9,663 nt of DNA, from positions 1-9,663 of the forward strand of contig CALIJH010000017.1 of assembly GCA_938017765.1 (NCBI GenBank). Reading direction: 5' to 3'. A program made the translations under genes and the position numbers. This DNA comes from an uncultured Leptotrichia sp. (GTDB taxonomy: Bacteria; Fusobacteriota; Fusobacteriia; Fusobacteriales; Leptotrichiaceae). The notes beneath the pieces are model-generated. The model was not told the DNA's origin and searched no databases. It saw only the letters and a list, made by a program, of their open reading frames with translations. This document shows, piece by piece, positions 1 to 6,292 of this stretch (position 1 is the first letter of the stretch; each line of letters starts with the position of its first letter).

Positions 1-419
1 AGTATTCTAAAATGGGATATGAAATAAAAGCTGTGGGGCTTAGCGAAACTGTTGCAGAAAATGCAGGAATAAATCCTAAAAAAATGATGTTTATTGCAAT
101 GGGAATAGCAGGAATATGTGCAGGACTGGGAGGAGCGGAAAGAGTTTTAGGAGGTTCGGCACAGTATGCATATACTGAACTCATAATGGGGGATGCAGGA
201 TTTACAGGACTTGCAGTAGCATTACTGGGGAAAAATAATCCTTTCGGGATACTGATAGCGGCAATATTTTATGCGGCTCTTGATGTAGGGGGGCAGACAC
301 TACAGCTTAGATATCAGGTGGATAAGGAAATTGTCCTGATTATACAGGCTCTGATAATAATATTTGTAGCCTCTGAAAATTTATTTAAATTCTTTATTTC
401 AAAGAGAAAGGAGAAATAA
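1..419 (+). CDS. Nucleoside-type ABC transporter permease, C-terminal part (NupP/YufP-like), cut by window start
   Basis: Inner-membrane permease of a sugar/nucleoside ABC importer (BPD_transp_2 family). The reading frame is open from base 3, with a split codon at 1-2, and runs into the ATG at 12. That ATG is internal, because the protein begins mid-domain with the cytoplasmic coupling-loop sequence IKAVGLSETVAENAGINPKK. This matches the RAVG...A...AGI loop that contacts the ATPase in such permeases. It is followed by a Gly/Ala-rich helix (GIAGICAGLGGAERV) and three more hydrophobic segments, ending in a basic tail (FFISKRKEK). About 139 residues are visible of a family length near 350. The stop codon directly abuts the start of the next permease, so the two are translationally coupled and presumably form a heterodimeric channel. 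The family is clear. Nucleoside specificity is inferred from the BMP lipoprotein and salvage genes downstream. Confidence 0.88.
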   Translation, partial: YSKMGYEIKAVGLSETVAENAGINPKKMMFIAMGIAGICAGLGGAERVLGGSAQYAYTELIMGDAGFTGLAVALLGKNNPFGILIAAIFYAALDVGGQTLQLRYQVDKEIVLIIQALIIIFVASENLFKFFISKRKEK

Positions 420-1289
420 ATGAGTATAGTATCCATTATAATATTTTTATTGAAACAGACATTAATCATAGCACCTCCTATTCTCATAACTGCTGTCGGA
501 GCGTGTATATCGGAGCGTAGCGGTGTTGTAAACATCGGTCTTGAAGGAATAATGTTGAGCGGAGCGTTTGCGACAACGGTAGTAAACCTTGCGACAGGCA
601 ATCCGTACTTGGGAATCTTGGCAGGAGTAGCAGCCGGTGGTATTATTTCATTAATTCACGCAATAATAAGTATAAATCTGAAAGGCGATCAAATAATAAG
701 CGGTGTCGCTATAAATCTGTTTGCAGTTGCAATGACGTCATTTCTCATAAAAGCAATGTATAGAGTTACAGGTAGTACCCCTACCGCTTCAAAACTGGCA
801 GATAAACATATTGTAATTGCTATAATATATATACTTGCGATATTGACACATTTTCTGGTATTCAAGACAGTTTTGGGGCTGAGAATAAGAGCTGTCGGAG
901 AACATCCTTTAGCTGCCGACACTGTCGGAATAAACGTTTATAAAATAAGATATATAAGTGTAATCCTGTCGGGAATGTTCGCAGGACTGGGAGGAGCGTA
1001 TCTGACTTCTGTAATGTTGCCGGCATTTTCCAACAATATGTCCGCAGGAAGAGGATTTATGGCAATGGCGGCGATGATATTCGGTAAATGGAATCCTATA
1101 GGAGCTATCCTTGCGAGCCTACTTTTCGCATTTGGACAGGCTTTTGCAGATTATGCGAAAACGATAAACTTGCCGATACCTCAACAGTTTCTTTCGATGA
1201 TACCTTATATATTGACATTACTGGCATTGATAGGATTTGTAGGAAAAGCGAGAGCACCGAAAGCCTCCGGACAGCCTTACGAAAAATAA
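420..1289 (+). CDS. Nucleoside-type ABC transporter permease (NupQ/YufQ-like)
   Basis: Second membrane subunit of the importer, 289 residues, a normal length for the shorter permease of this pair. Near the N-terminus it carries the hallmark SERSGVVNIGLEGIMLSGAF (residues 31-50), typical of YufQ/NupQ-type permeases. About eight hydrophobic segments follow. The cytoplasmic coupling loop RAVGEHPLAADTVGINVYK lies around residues 155-173, and a second Gly-rich helix (SGMFAGLGGAYLT) comes right after it. The C-terminus is short and polar. The start is the ATG immediately after the previous stop (zero spacing), with AAAGGAG at 407-413 as ribosome binding site, so expression is coupled to the first permease. 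It is somewhat richer in G+C than the enzyme genes downstream; several 60-base blocks reach about 50%. No terminator follows, so transcription can run on into the lipoprotein gene. The substrate is inferred to be nucleosides. Confidence 0.92.
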   Translation: MSIVSIIIFLLKQTLIIAPPILITAVGACISERSGVVNIGLEGIMLSGAFATTVVNLATGNPYLGILAGVAAGGIISLIHAIISINLKGDQIISGVAINLFAVAMTSFLIKAMYRVTGSTPTASKLADKHIVIAIIYILAILTHFLVFKTVLGLRIRAVGEHPLAADTVGINVYKIRYISVILSGMFAGLGGAYLTSVMLPAFSNNMSAGRGFMAMAAMIFGKWNPIGAILASLLFAFGQAFADYAKTINLPIPQQFLSMIPYILTLLALIGFVGKARAPKASGQPYEK

Positions 1290-1295
1290 CAGAAA

Positions 1296-1315
1296 AAATA
1301 AATAATAATTTATTT
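1296..1315 (+). repeat. AT-only inverted repeat after the second permease gene
   Basis: AAATAAAT (1296-1303) and ATTTATTT (1308-1315) form an 8-bp perfect stem with a 4-base loop. The stem contains only A:T pairs and has no U-run after it, so it is unlikely to terminate transcription. It may be chance in such AT-rich DNA. Confidence 0.3.
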
Positions 1316-1333
1316 GAAAAATCTATTTGAAAA
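1311..1333 (+). repeat. Direct repeat of TATTTGAAAA overlapping the -35 box of the lipoprotein promoter
   Basis: The 10-mer TATTTGAAAA occurs at 1311-1320 and again at 1324-1333, 13 bases apart. The second copy contains the -35 hexamer TTGAAA. A repeat spaced by slightly more than one helical turn at a promoter could be a regulator site, but AT-rich DNA gives such repeats by chance. No regulator gene is in view. Confidence 0.35.
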
Positions 1334-1354
1334 AAACAAAAAATAGGGTATAAT
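1327..1354 (+). promoter_or_regulatory. Sigma-70-type promoter for the BMP lipoprotein gene
   Basis: TTGAAA (1327-1332) is followed after 16 bases by a perfect TATAAT (1349-1354). Transcription should start near 1361, giving a leader of about 35 bases ending in AGGAGG (1382-1387). A separate promoter lets the binding protein be made in excess over the permeases, as is common for ABC importers. Confidence 0.7.
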
Positions 1355-1395
1355 TTGTTATATAAAGATACATAAAAAAACAGGAGGATTTAAAA

Positions 1396-2439
1396 ATGAA
1401 AAGAATTGTAACAATTTTCAGCATTATGGCTGCATTGCTTTTATTTGTGGCTTGTGGAGGTTCAAAACCTGCTGAAGGTGAGCAAAAGAAAGATGATGGA
1501 CAGCAGACGGCTCAAAAAGATGCAGGTAAAAAAGTGGCTATCGTCTATTCTACCGGAGGAAAAGGAGACAAATCTTTCAATGACGCTGCTTTCAGAGGAC
1601 TGGAAAGGGCAAAGAAAGAATTGGGAATCACATTTGACGAATATGAACCAAAAGACCCTGCAACAGAAGCTAAAGATGCTTTAACAAAATTTGCAGAAAC
1701 AGGAGAATACGATTTGATAATCAGCGTAGGATTTACAATGAAAGATTCATTATTGGCAGTTGCTCAACAGTTTCCTGACCAGAAATTTGCTATAATCGAT
1801 GAAAAAATTGAAAATGTCCCTAACGTGGCTTCATTGAGTTTTAAAGAACATGAAGGTTCTTTCCTTGTAGGAGCATTAGCTGCTATGATGAGTAAAACAG
1901 GAACTATAGGATTTGTCGGAGGAATGGAATCACCTCTAATCCAGAAATTTCAATCAGGATATATACAAGGTGCAAAATATGTAAATCCTAATATCAAAAT
2001 ATTATCAGTTTATATAGGCGGAAATAATGCATGGAATGACCCTGCATCCGCAAAAACAAAAACTGAAACTTTAATCCAGCAAAAAGCTGATGTAGTTTAC
2101 CACGCAGCAGGAGCAAGCGGACAAGGTGTGTTCCAAGCTACAAAAGAAAAAAATGTATACGCTATAGGAGTTGACTCAAATCAGGACGGAATAGCTCCGG
2201 GAACAATTCTGACATCAATGATGAAATATGTTGACAATGCAGTGTTTAATGAAATAAAAGATACTCTGGAAGGGAAATATCAGCCTATAATCCAAGAATT
2301 TGGAATAAAAGAAGACGGTGTAGGAACTACTGAATTTGAATTTACAAAAGATAAAATAGGTGAAGAAAATATCAAAAAATTAGAACAGATAAAACAAGAT
2401 ATTAAAGATGGAAAAATTGTAGTTAAACCTACTTTATAA
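1396..2439 (+). CDS. BMP-family nucleoside-binding lipoprotein of ABC transporter (BmpA/PnrA/NupN-like)
   Basis: Substrate-binding component of the importer, 347 residues. It starts with a lipoprotein signal: basic MKR, a hydrophobic core, then the lipobox FVAC with the lipidated cysteine at residue 20. A polar Lys/Glu/Gln/Asp-rich linker (about 21-45) leads to the periplasmic-binding fold. Family landmarks follow: VAIVYSTGGKGDKSFNDAAF (47-66), KEHEGSFLVGALAA (150-163), IGFVGGMESP (171-180), and GVDSNQDG (258-265), which carries the ligand-contacting aspartate region. BMP proteins related to PnrA of Treponema and NupN of Bacillus bind nucleosides, and the downstream salvage genes agree with that. 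The start is clear: AGGAGG at 1382-1387, 8 bases before the ATG. It follows the permeases instead of preceding the ATPase as in Bacillus nupNOPQ, and it has its own promoter and terminator. The exact nucleoside preference cannot be read from sequence. Confidence 0.93.
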   Translation: MKRIVTIFSIMAALLLFVACGGSKPAEGEQKKDDGQQTAQKDAGKKVAIVYSTGGKGDKSFNDAAFRGLERAKKELGITFDEYEPKDPATEAKDALTKFAETGEYDLIISVGFTMKDSLLAVAQQFPDQKFAIIDEKIENVPNVASLSFKEHEGSFLVGALAAMMSKTGTIGFVGGMESPLIQKFQSGYIQGAKYVNPNIKILSVYIGGNNAWNDPASAKTKTETLIQQKADVVYHAAGASGQGVFQATKEKNVYAIGVDSNQDGIAPGTILTSMMKYVDNAVFNEIKDTLEGKYQPIIQEFGIKEDGVGTTEFEFTKDKIGEENIKKLEQIKQDIKDGKIVVKPTL

Positions 2440-2470
2440 TTGAAAATCTTAAAAGTCTTGAACAGAAATG

Positions 2471-2500
2471 AAAGCAGGATTTAATATCCTGCTTTTATTT
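2471..2500 (+). terminator. Rho-independent terminator after the BMP lipoprotein gene
   Basis: Perfect 10-bp stem AAAGCAGGAT (2471-2480) / ATCCTGCTTT (2486-2495) with a 5-base loop TTAAT, continued by a T-rich stretch (TTTTATTT). It should end most transcripts from the lipoprotein promoter. Incomplete termination could feed a lower level of transcription into pdp. Confidence 0.88.
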
Positions 2501-2548
2501 ATAAAATAAGAGATATAAAATAAAAAGGAAATAGAAAGGAAATGTTGA

Positions 2549-3853
2549 ATGAGAGTTGTAGATTTAATAGAGAAAAAAAGAGATAAAAAAGAACTTTCAA
2601 AAGAGGAGATTTCGTTTTTATTGAATGAATATTTAAAAGAAAATGTACCTGATTATCAGATGTCATCATTTCTTATGGCAACTTATTTTAATGATATGAC
2701 TGCTGATGAACTTCTTGAATTTACAATGGTAATGAGAAATTCGGGAGATATAATAAAATTTGATGATGTTGATAAATTTTTAGTTGATAAGCACAGTACG
2801 GGAGGGGTAGGAGATAAAGTAACAGTTGTTTTAGCCCCAATTTTGGCAGCATTAGGTATGGGAACTACCAAATTATCAGGAAAAGGACTGGGTCATACGG
2901 GAGGAACTATAGATAAATTCGAAGCTATAAAAGGTTTTAAATTTTCCGGTACGAGAGATGAGCTGGTTTCAATAGCAAATAAGACAGGAATAGGACTTAT
3001 GGGCTATAGCGATAAAATTGTCCCTCTTGATAAAAAACTTTATTCTTTAAGAGATGTTACAGGAACAGTGCCGAGTATTCCATTAATTGCAAGCAGTATT
3101 ATGAGTAAAAAACTGGCTATTCAATCCGATGTAATAGTACTTGATGTAAAAGTTGGAGACGGGGCATTTATGAAAGATATCAGTCATGCAAAGGAACTGG
3201 CTGAAAGAATGATAGAAATAGGAAAAGGTGCGGGTAGACAAGTAAAAGTAGTATTAAGTAATATGGATGAACCTCTGGGATATTCTATAGGAAATGCCAA
3301 TGAGATAATAGAAGCTGTGGAAACTCTCAAAGAAAATGGACCCGATGATTTAAAAGAAGTAGTCTATACTATAGCCTCTCTCGCATTAAAAGCTAAAGGA
3401 GAAATAAACGATTTATCCGAAGGTAGAAAGAAAATAGAAGAAGTGATAAATAATGGTTCCGCCCTCGAAAGATTGGCAGAATTTATAACTGAAAGCGGAG
3501 GAAATGGAAATCTGATAAATGATTACAGTTTACTTCCACAATCAAAATCAATAATGGAAGTATTTTCTCTAAAAGAAGGATATGTTTCAAAAATAAAAGC
3601 TGAAGAAATAGGAAAAGCAGCTATGATTATAGGTGCAGGTAGGGCGACAAAAGAAGATATAATCGACCACGCGGTAGGTATAAAGATACTCAAAAAAGTA
3701 GGAGATAAAGTCAGCAAAGGTGAAAAAATAGCCGAAATATATTATAATGACAATAAAAATATAGAAAATTCTCAAAATATGATTTTAGATGCATACATAA
3801 TTCAAAATGATATAATCGGTAAGCAAAAAGCAATATTGGAAATAATAGAATAA
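2549..3853 (+). CDS. pdp: Pyrimidine-nucleoside phosphorylase
   Basis: Cytoplasmic enzyme of nucleoside-phosphorylase family II. It phosphorolyses uridine, thymidine and deoxyuridine to the base plus (deoxy)ribose-1-phosphate. At 434 residues it matches Bacillus Pdp (433). The N-terminal MRVVDLIEKKRDKKELSKEEI is the Gram-positive PyNP type rather than E. coli DeoA. Phosphate-site motif KHSTGGVGDK lies at 81-90. The signature loop SGKGLGHTGGTIDKFE is at 110-125. Base-binding Arg168, Ser183 and Lys187 fall at the same numbers as in the Bacillus stearothermophilus enzyme (YSLRDVTGTVPSIPLIASSIMSKK), and LDVKVGDGAFMK is at 198-209. The C-terminal PYNP_C domain covers about 345-420. Oddity: the signature loop has Lys112 where Arg is usual and Phe124 where an aliphatic residue is usual. 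The start is supported by GAAAGGA at 2534-2540; the ATG at 2542 is in another frame. No convincing promoter lies between it and the preceding terminator. The symbol deoA is sometimes used for this enzyme. Confidence 0.95.
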   Translation: MRVVDLIEKKRDKKELSKEEISFLLNEYLKENVPDYQMSSFLMATYFNDMTADELLEFTMVMRNSGDIIKFDDVDKFLVDKHSTGGVGDKVTVVLAPILAALGMGTTKLSGKGLGHTGGTIDKFEAIKGFKFSGTRDELVSIANKTGIGLMGYSDKIVPLDKKLYSLRDVTGTVPSIPLIASSIMSKKLAIQSDVIVLDVKVGDGAFMKDISHAKELAERMIEIGKGAGRQVKVVLSNMDEPLGYSIGNANEIIEAVETLKENGPDDLKEVVYTIASLALKAKGEINDLSEGRKKIEEVINNGSALERLAEFITESGGNGNLINDYSLLPQSKSIMEVFSLKEGYVSKIKAEEIGKAAMIIGAGRATKEDIIDHAVGIKILKKVGDKVSKGEKIAEIYYNDNKNIENSQNMILDAYIIQNDIIGKQKAILEIIE

Positions 3854-3903
3854 TCAGCTATACAAAAAATAATAAAAAATGCAGGGATGTTAAATTAAAA
3901 TAC

Positions 3904-3931
3904 TTGAAAGTTTTTTTAAATGTGATATAAT
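3904..3931 (+). promoter_or_regulatory. Strong promoter in the pdp-deoC spacer (extended -10)
   Basis: TTGAAA (3904-3909), a 16-base spacer, then a perfect TATAAT (3926-3931) preceded by TGA, making an extended -10 (TGnTATAAT). The predicted start is near 3938. A terminator lies only about 35-60 bases further on, so this promoter makes either a very short RNA or an attenuated leader for deoC and deoB. Confidence 0.7.
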
Positions 3932-3937
3932 ACAGAA

Positions 3938-4003
3938 GAAATATAATAAGAAGTGTTTTAATAATTTAACCTAAAAACCCCTGTGACGGCAGGGGTTTTT
4001 CAA
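3938..4003 (+). ncRNA. Candidate short RNA or attenuated deoC leader
   Basis: The stretch between the predicted start of the extended -10 promoter and the end of the following terminator would be an RNA of about 65 bases. It has no ATG, so it is not an obvious leader peptide. Its 5' half is unstructured A/U-rich sequence and its 3' half is the terminator hairpin with a U tail, which is the layout of a small regulatory RNA. It could equally be an attenuator controlling deoC-deoB, or simply the pdp 3' end with a chance promoter. Recognised only from layout; no known RNA family is matched. Confidence 0.3.
3973..4000 (+). terminator. Rho-independent terminator between pdp and deoC
   Basis: Stem AAAAACCCCTG (3973-3983) / CAGGGGTTTTT (3990-4000), 11 bp with a six-base loop TGACGG, ending in a run of five T and further T-rich sequence. 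The A run before and T run after make it symmetric, so it could work on either strand, but no minus-strand gene is present. It sits about 120 bases after the pdp stop. Confidence 0.88.
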
Positions 4004-4120
4004 TATTATTATTTCTTTTTATTTCTTCTTCTGAATGTATATAATTATAAAATAAACCAGCAAATCAGAAATGATAAAAATAAGATATAAAGTATAGGGA
4101 AAACAATATATAAAATGATT

Positions 4121-4130
4121 AAAGAAAGGA
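4121..4130 (+). promoter_or_regulatory. Ribosome binding site that fixes the deoC start
   Basis: AAAGAAAGGA, with AAGGA at 4126-4130, lies 8 bases before the ATG at 4139. The upstream in-frame ATG at 4115 has no well-placed site, and starting there would put this site inside the coding region. The later ATG is therefore preferred. Confidence 0.75.
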
Positions 4131-4138
4131 ATATAAAA

Positions 4139-4804
4139 ATGGAAATAAATAAATACATTGACCATACTATTCTAAAAGCTGTTGCACAGAAAAAAGATAT
4201 AAAAAAATTATGTGATGAGGCAAAGGAATACAATTTTTTCTCCGTATGTGTAAATGGAGCAAATGTAAAATATGCTTACGAGCAGGTAAAAAATTCTGAT
4301 GTGAAAGTAGCAGCAGTCGTGGGTTTTCCTTTAGGAGCGATGTCCAAGGAAGCTAAAGTCTTTGAAGCGAAAAAAGCTATAGAAGACGGAGCTTCGGAAA
4401 TAGATATGGTAATAAATATAGGTGCATTGAAAGACAAGGAATACGGCTATGTAGAACAGGAAATAAGAGAAATAAAAGAAGCAATAGGAGATAATGTATT
4501 AAAAGTAATAATTGAAACTTGTTATTTAACGGATGATGAGAAGAAAAAAGCGTGCGAACTGTCATTGAATGCAAAAGCGGATTTTGTTAAAACTTCCACA
4601 GGATTTGGAACAGGAGGAGCTACTTTTGAAGATGTGGAATTGATGAAATCAGTGGTTGGAAATAAAGCCGAAGTAAAAGCAAGTGGAGGAGTAAAAGATT
4701 TAAAAACAGCACAAAAATATATAGAATTAGGTGCAACAAGACTTGGAACAAGCTCGGGAATAGAAATAATAAAAGGTCTGAAAGTAGAAAAAGATAAATA
4801 TTAA
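4139..4804 (+). CDS. deoC: Deoxyribose-phosphate aldolase
   Basis: Cytoplasmic class I aldolase that splits 2-deoxy-D-ribose-5-phosphate into acetaldehyde and glyceraldehyde-3-phosphate, the last step of deoxynucleoside breakdown. It is 221 residues long from the chosen start, the usual size, and begins MEINKYIDHTILKA as in other DeoC proteins. It is a single TIM-barrel domain. Asp89 in EIDMVINIGAL matches the E. coli Asp102 position. Schiff-base Lys151 sits in DFVKTSTGFGTGGAT, and proton-relay Lys180 in EVKASGGV. A longer form from the ATG at 4115 would add eight residues (MIKERNIK) but has no good ribosome binding site. deoB starts 33 bases after its stop with no terminator between, so the two form one transcript and supply consecutive pathway steps. 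The upstream terminator at 3973-4000 implies control by an attenuator or a promoter in 4001-4100. The TATAAT at 4040-4045 is a weak candidate without a clear -35. Confidence 0.96.
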   Translation: MEINKYIDHTILKAVAQKKDIKKLCDEAKEYNFFSVCVNGANVKYAYEQVKNSDVKVAAVVGFPLGAMSKEAKVFEAKKAIEDGASEIDMVINIGALKDKEYGYVEQEIREIKEAIGDNVLKVIIETCYLTDDEKKKACELSLNAKADFVKTSTGFGTGGATFEDVELMKSVVGNKAEVKASGGVKDLKTAQKYIELGATRLGTSSGIEIIKGLKVEKDKY

Positions 4805-4837
4805 TAGAAATATTAATATAAAGAAAGGAAAAATAAA

Positions 4838-6013
4838 ATGAAAGATATAAGCAGAGTAACATTAATAGTTTTGGATAGTGTAGGAGCGGGAGAGCTACCT
4901 GATGCGGCTGATTTTGATGATGTCGGTTCAAATACACTCGGGAATATGGCTAAAGCTGCGGGAGGGATGAATTTACCCAATATGCAGAAATTAGGATTAG
5001 GGAATATAACTGAAATTAAGGGAACTCCTCCGGTCGAAAAAGCCGAAGGAGCTTATGGAAAAGCAGTAGAAGTGTCTATTGGGAAAGATTCCACGACAGG
5101 ACATTGGGAAATAGCCGGAGTACCGTTGGAAAGACCTTTTCCAAATTATTCAAACGGATTTTCCGACGAAGTAATAAAAGAATTTGAAGAAAAAACAGGA
5201 AGAAAAGTAATGCTGAATAAACCATTATCAGGAACTGTCGCGATAGATAAGTATGGAGAAGAGCAGATAAAAACAGGAAACTGGATAGTGTACGGCTCGG
5301 CAGACCCTGTATTTCAGATAGCTGCAAATGAGGAAATTATACCTCTGGAAGAATTGTACAGAGCGTGTGAAATCGCACTTGAAATTTGTAATAAAAAATC
5401 AACGGTAGCAAGGGTAATTGCCAGACCATATATAGGTAAAAAAGTAGGAGAATTTAAAAGAACGGCTAACAGACATGATTTCTCCATAGACCCTCCTAAA
5501 GAATCAATGCTTGAAAGAATGCAGAAAGCAGGTCTTGATGTGATTGGAATAGGGAAAACAAGTGATTTGTTCAATGGCAAGGGAATTACGGATAACAGAA
5601 AAGCAAATCAGGATAATCTGGACGGTATTAAAAAAACAATAGCAGCATTGAAAGAAAATACAAAAGGACTGATTTTTACTAATCTTGTGGATTTTGATGC
5701 TGTATATGGGCATAGAAGAGATGTTCAGGGCTATGTAAATGCCTTAATAGAATTTGATAACTGGCTGCCTGAGATAGAAAAAAATTTAAGAGATGATGAA
5801 ATTCTTATTGTTACGGCAGACCATGGAAATGATCCTACCTATAAAGGAACAGACCATACGAGGGAATATATACCTATACTTATTTACGGTAAAAAAATTA
5901 AAAAGAATGTAAATATAGGTGTAAGAAAAACTTTTGCGGATATTGCCGCTACTATTGAAGAAATTTTATTAGGAACGAAAAAAGAAGGAAGTTTTGCTAA
6001 GGAAATATTATAA
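4838..6013 (+). CDS. deoB: Phosphopentomutase
   Basis: Cytoplasmic metalloenzyme of the alkaline phosphatase superfamily. It interconverts (deoxy)ribose-1-phosphate and (deoxy)ribose-5-phosphate, linking the phosphorylases to DeoC. The 391 residues fit the family. Metal ligands line up with the Bacillus cereus enzyme: Asp13 (VLDSVGAGE), Asp287 and His292 (DFDAVYGHRRD), Asp328-His329 (TADHGND) and His340 (GTDHTRE). The cap domain is roughly residues 100-215 and includes RVIARPYIG and NRHDF. Oddity: the phosphorylated residue, Thr85 in B. cereus (GKDTMTGHWE), is Ser85 here (GKDSTTGHWE, 82-91). Serine can take the phosphate, so activity is still expected. AAAGGA at 4824-4829, 8 bases before the ATG, supports the start. 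It follows deoC closely; 279 bases of AT-rich spacer come after it with no clear terminator. Confidence 0.96.
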   Translation: MKDISRVTLIVLDSVGAGELPDAADFDDVGSNTLGNMAKAAGGMNLPNMQKLGLGNITEIKGTPPVEKAEGAYGKAVEVSIGKDSTTGHWEIAGVPLERPFPNYSNGFSDEVIKEFEEKTGRKVMLNKPLSGTVAIDKYGEEQIKTGNWIVYGSADPVFQIAANEEIIPLEELYRACEIALEICNKKSTVARVIARPYIGKKVGEFKRTANRHDFSIDPPKESMLERMQKAGLDVIGIGKTSDLFNGKGITDNRKANQDNLDGIKKTIAALKENTKGLIFTNLVDFDAVYGHRRDVQGYVNALIEFDNWLPEIEKNLRDDEILIVTADHGNDPTYKGTDHTREYIPILIYGKKIKKNVNIGVRKTFADIAATIEEILLGTKKEGSFAKEIL

Positions 6014-6292
6014 AAGTGATATTATAATATATAAAAAACAAGATTTCTAAAAATAAGATTTCCGATATAATTCAGATTTAAAATAAGATATTAGAATTAT
6101 CAAACAGTTTTTTACAGATAACTTGATATTAGTATTTAAAGATAGAATAATAATGGAGATAAAGTTTCCGACTTAGCAAAGGCTTTTTTATTCAGCAAGA
6201 TAAGAAATAATAAAATAAAAGATAATAAAATAAGAAATAATGAATAAAAGAAAAATAAAATATTTATCAAAATAAAGTGAGGAAAAATCATC
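6014..6292 (+). other. AT-rich spacer between deoB and the Nudix gene
   Basis: No gene is visible in these 279 bases. It holds three AGATTT copies near 6041, 6056 and 6074, a weak promoter candidate (TTGATA at 6123-6128, 17 bases, AATAAT at 6146-6151), and a poor imperfect hairpin at about 6161-6187 (AAAG..CC / GG..CTTT followed by T's) that could be a weak terminator. Beyond it lies a purine-rich repetitive tract. The end holds the Nudix ribosome binding site, GAGGA at 6279-6283. Confidence 0.5.
6200..6241 (+). repeat. Short direct repeat in an A/T tract
   Basis: ATAAGAAATAAT occurs at 6200-6211 and 6230-6241, 30 bases apart, within a tract made almost only of A, T and G from about 6198 to 6260 containing further AATAAAA-like units. 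This looks like low-complexity drift or slippage rather than a defined element. Confidence 0.4.

Noticed and set aside
314..601. Minus-strand frame of 95 codons spanning the two permeases
   Set aside because: It is the shadow of two confident + strand genes, with no family features.
420..1289. Higher G+C of the permease genes as a sign of horizontal transfer
   Set aside because: The excess is patchy and largely explained by Ala/Gly-rich membrane helices; codon style otherwise resembles the neighbours.
1088..1330. 80-codon + strand frame inside the second permease gene
   Set aside because: It overlaps a clear permease in another frame, has no family resemblance and lacks a suitable ribosome binding site.
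3921..3937. Possible CRP-type site (TGTGA) at the promoter before deoC
   Set aside because: Only the left half is present; the right half is not TCACA, and TGTGA here is part of the extended -10.
4115..4138. Upstream deoC start giving eight extra residues
   Set aside because: No well-spaced ribosome binding site, and it would place the good AAGGA inside the gene; family N-termini match the later ATG.
4620..4937. Minus-strand frame of 105 codons, very rich in Leu, across deoC and deoB
   Set aside because: The Leu/Tyr/Phe-rich composition is what the reverse complement of purine-rich coding DNA gives; both genes underneath are certain.
6198..6260. CRISPR-like or satellite repeat in the A/T tract
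   Set aside because: Only two 12-base copies in low-complexity sequence, with no unique spacers and no cas genes.
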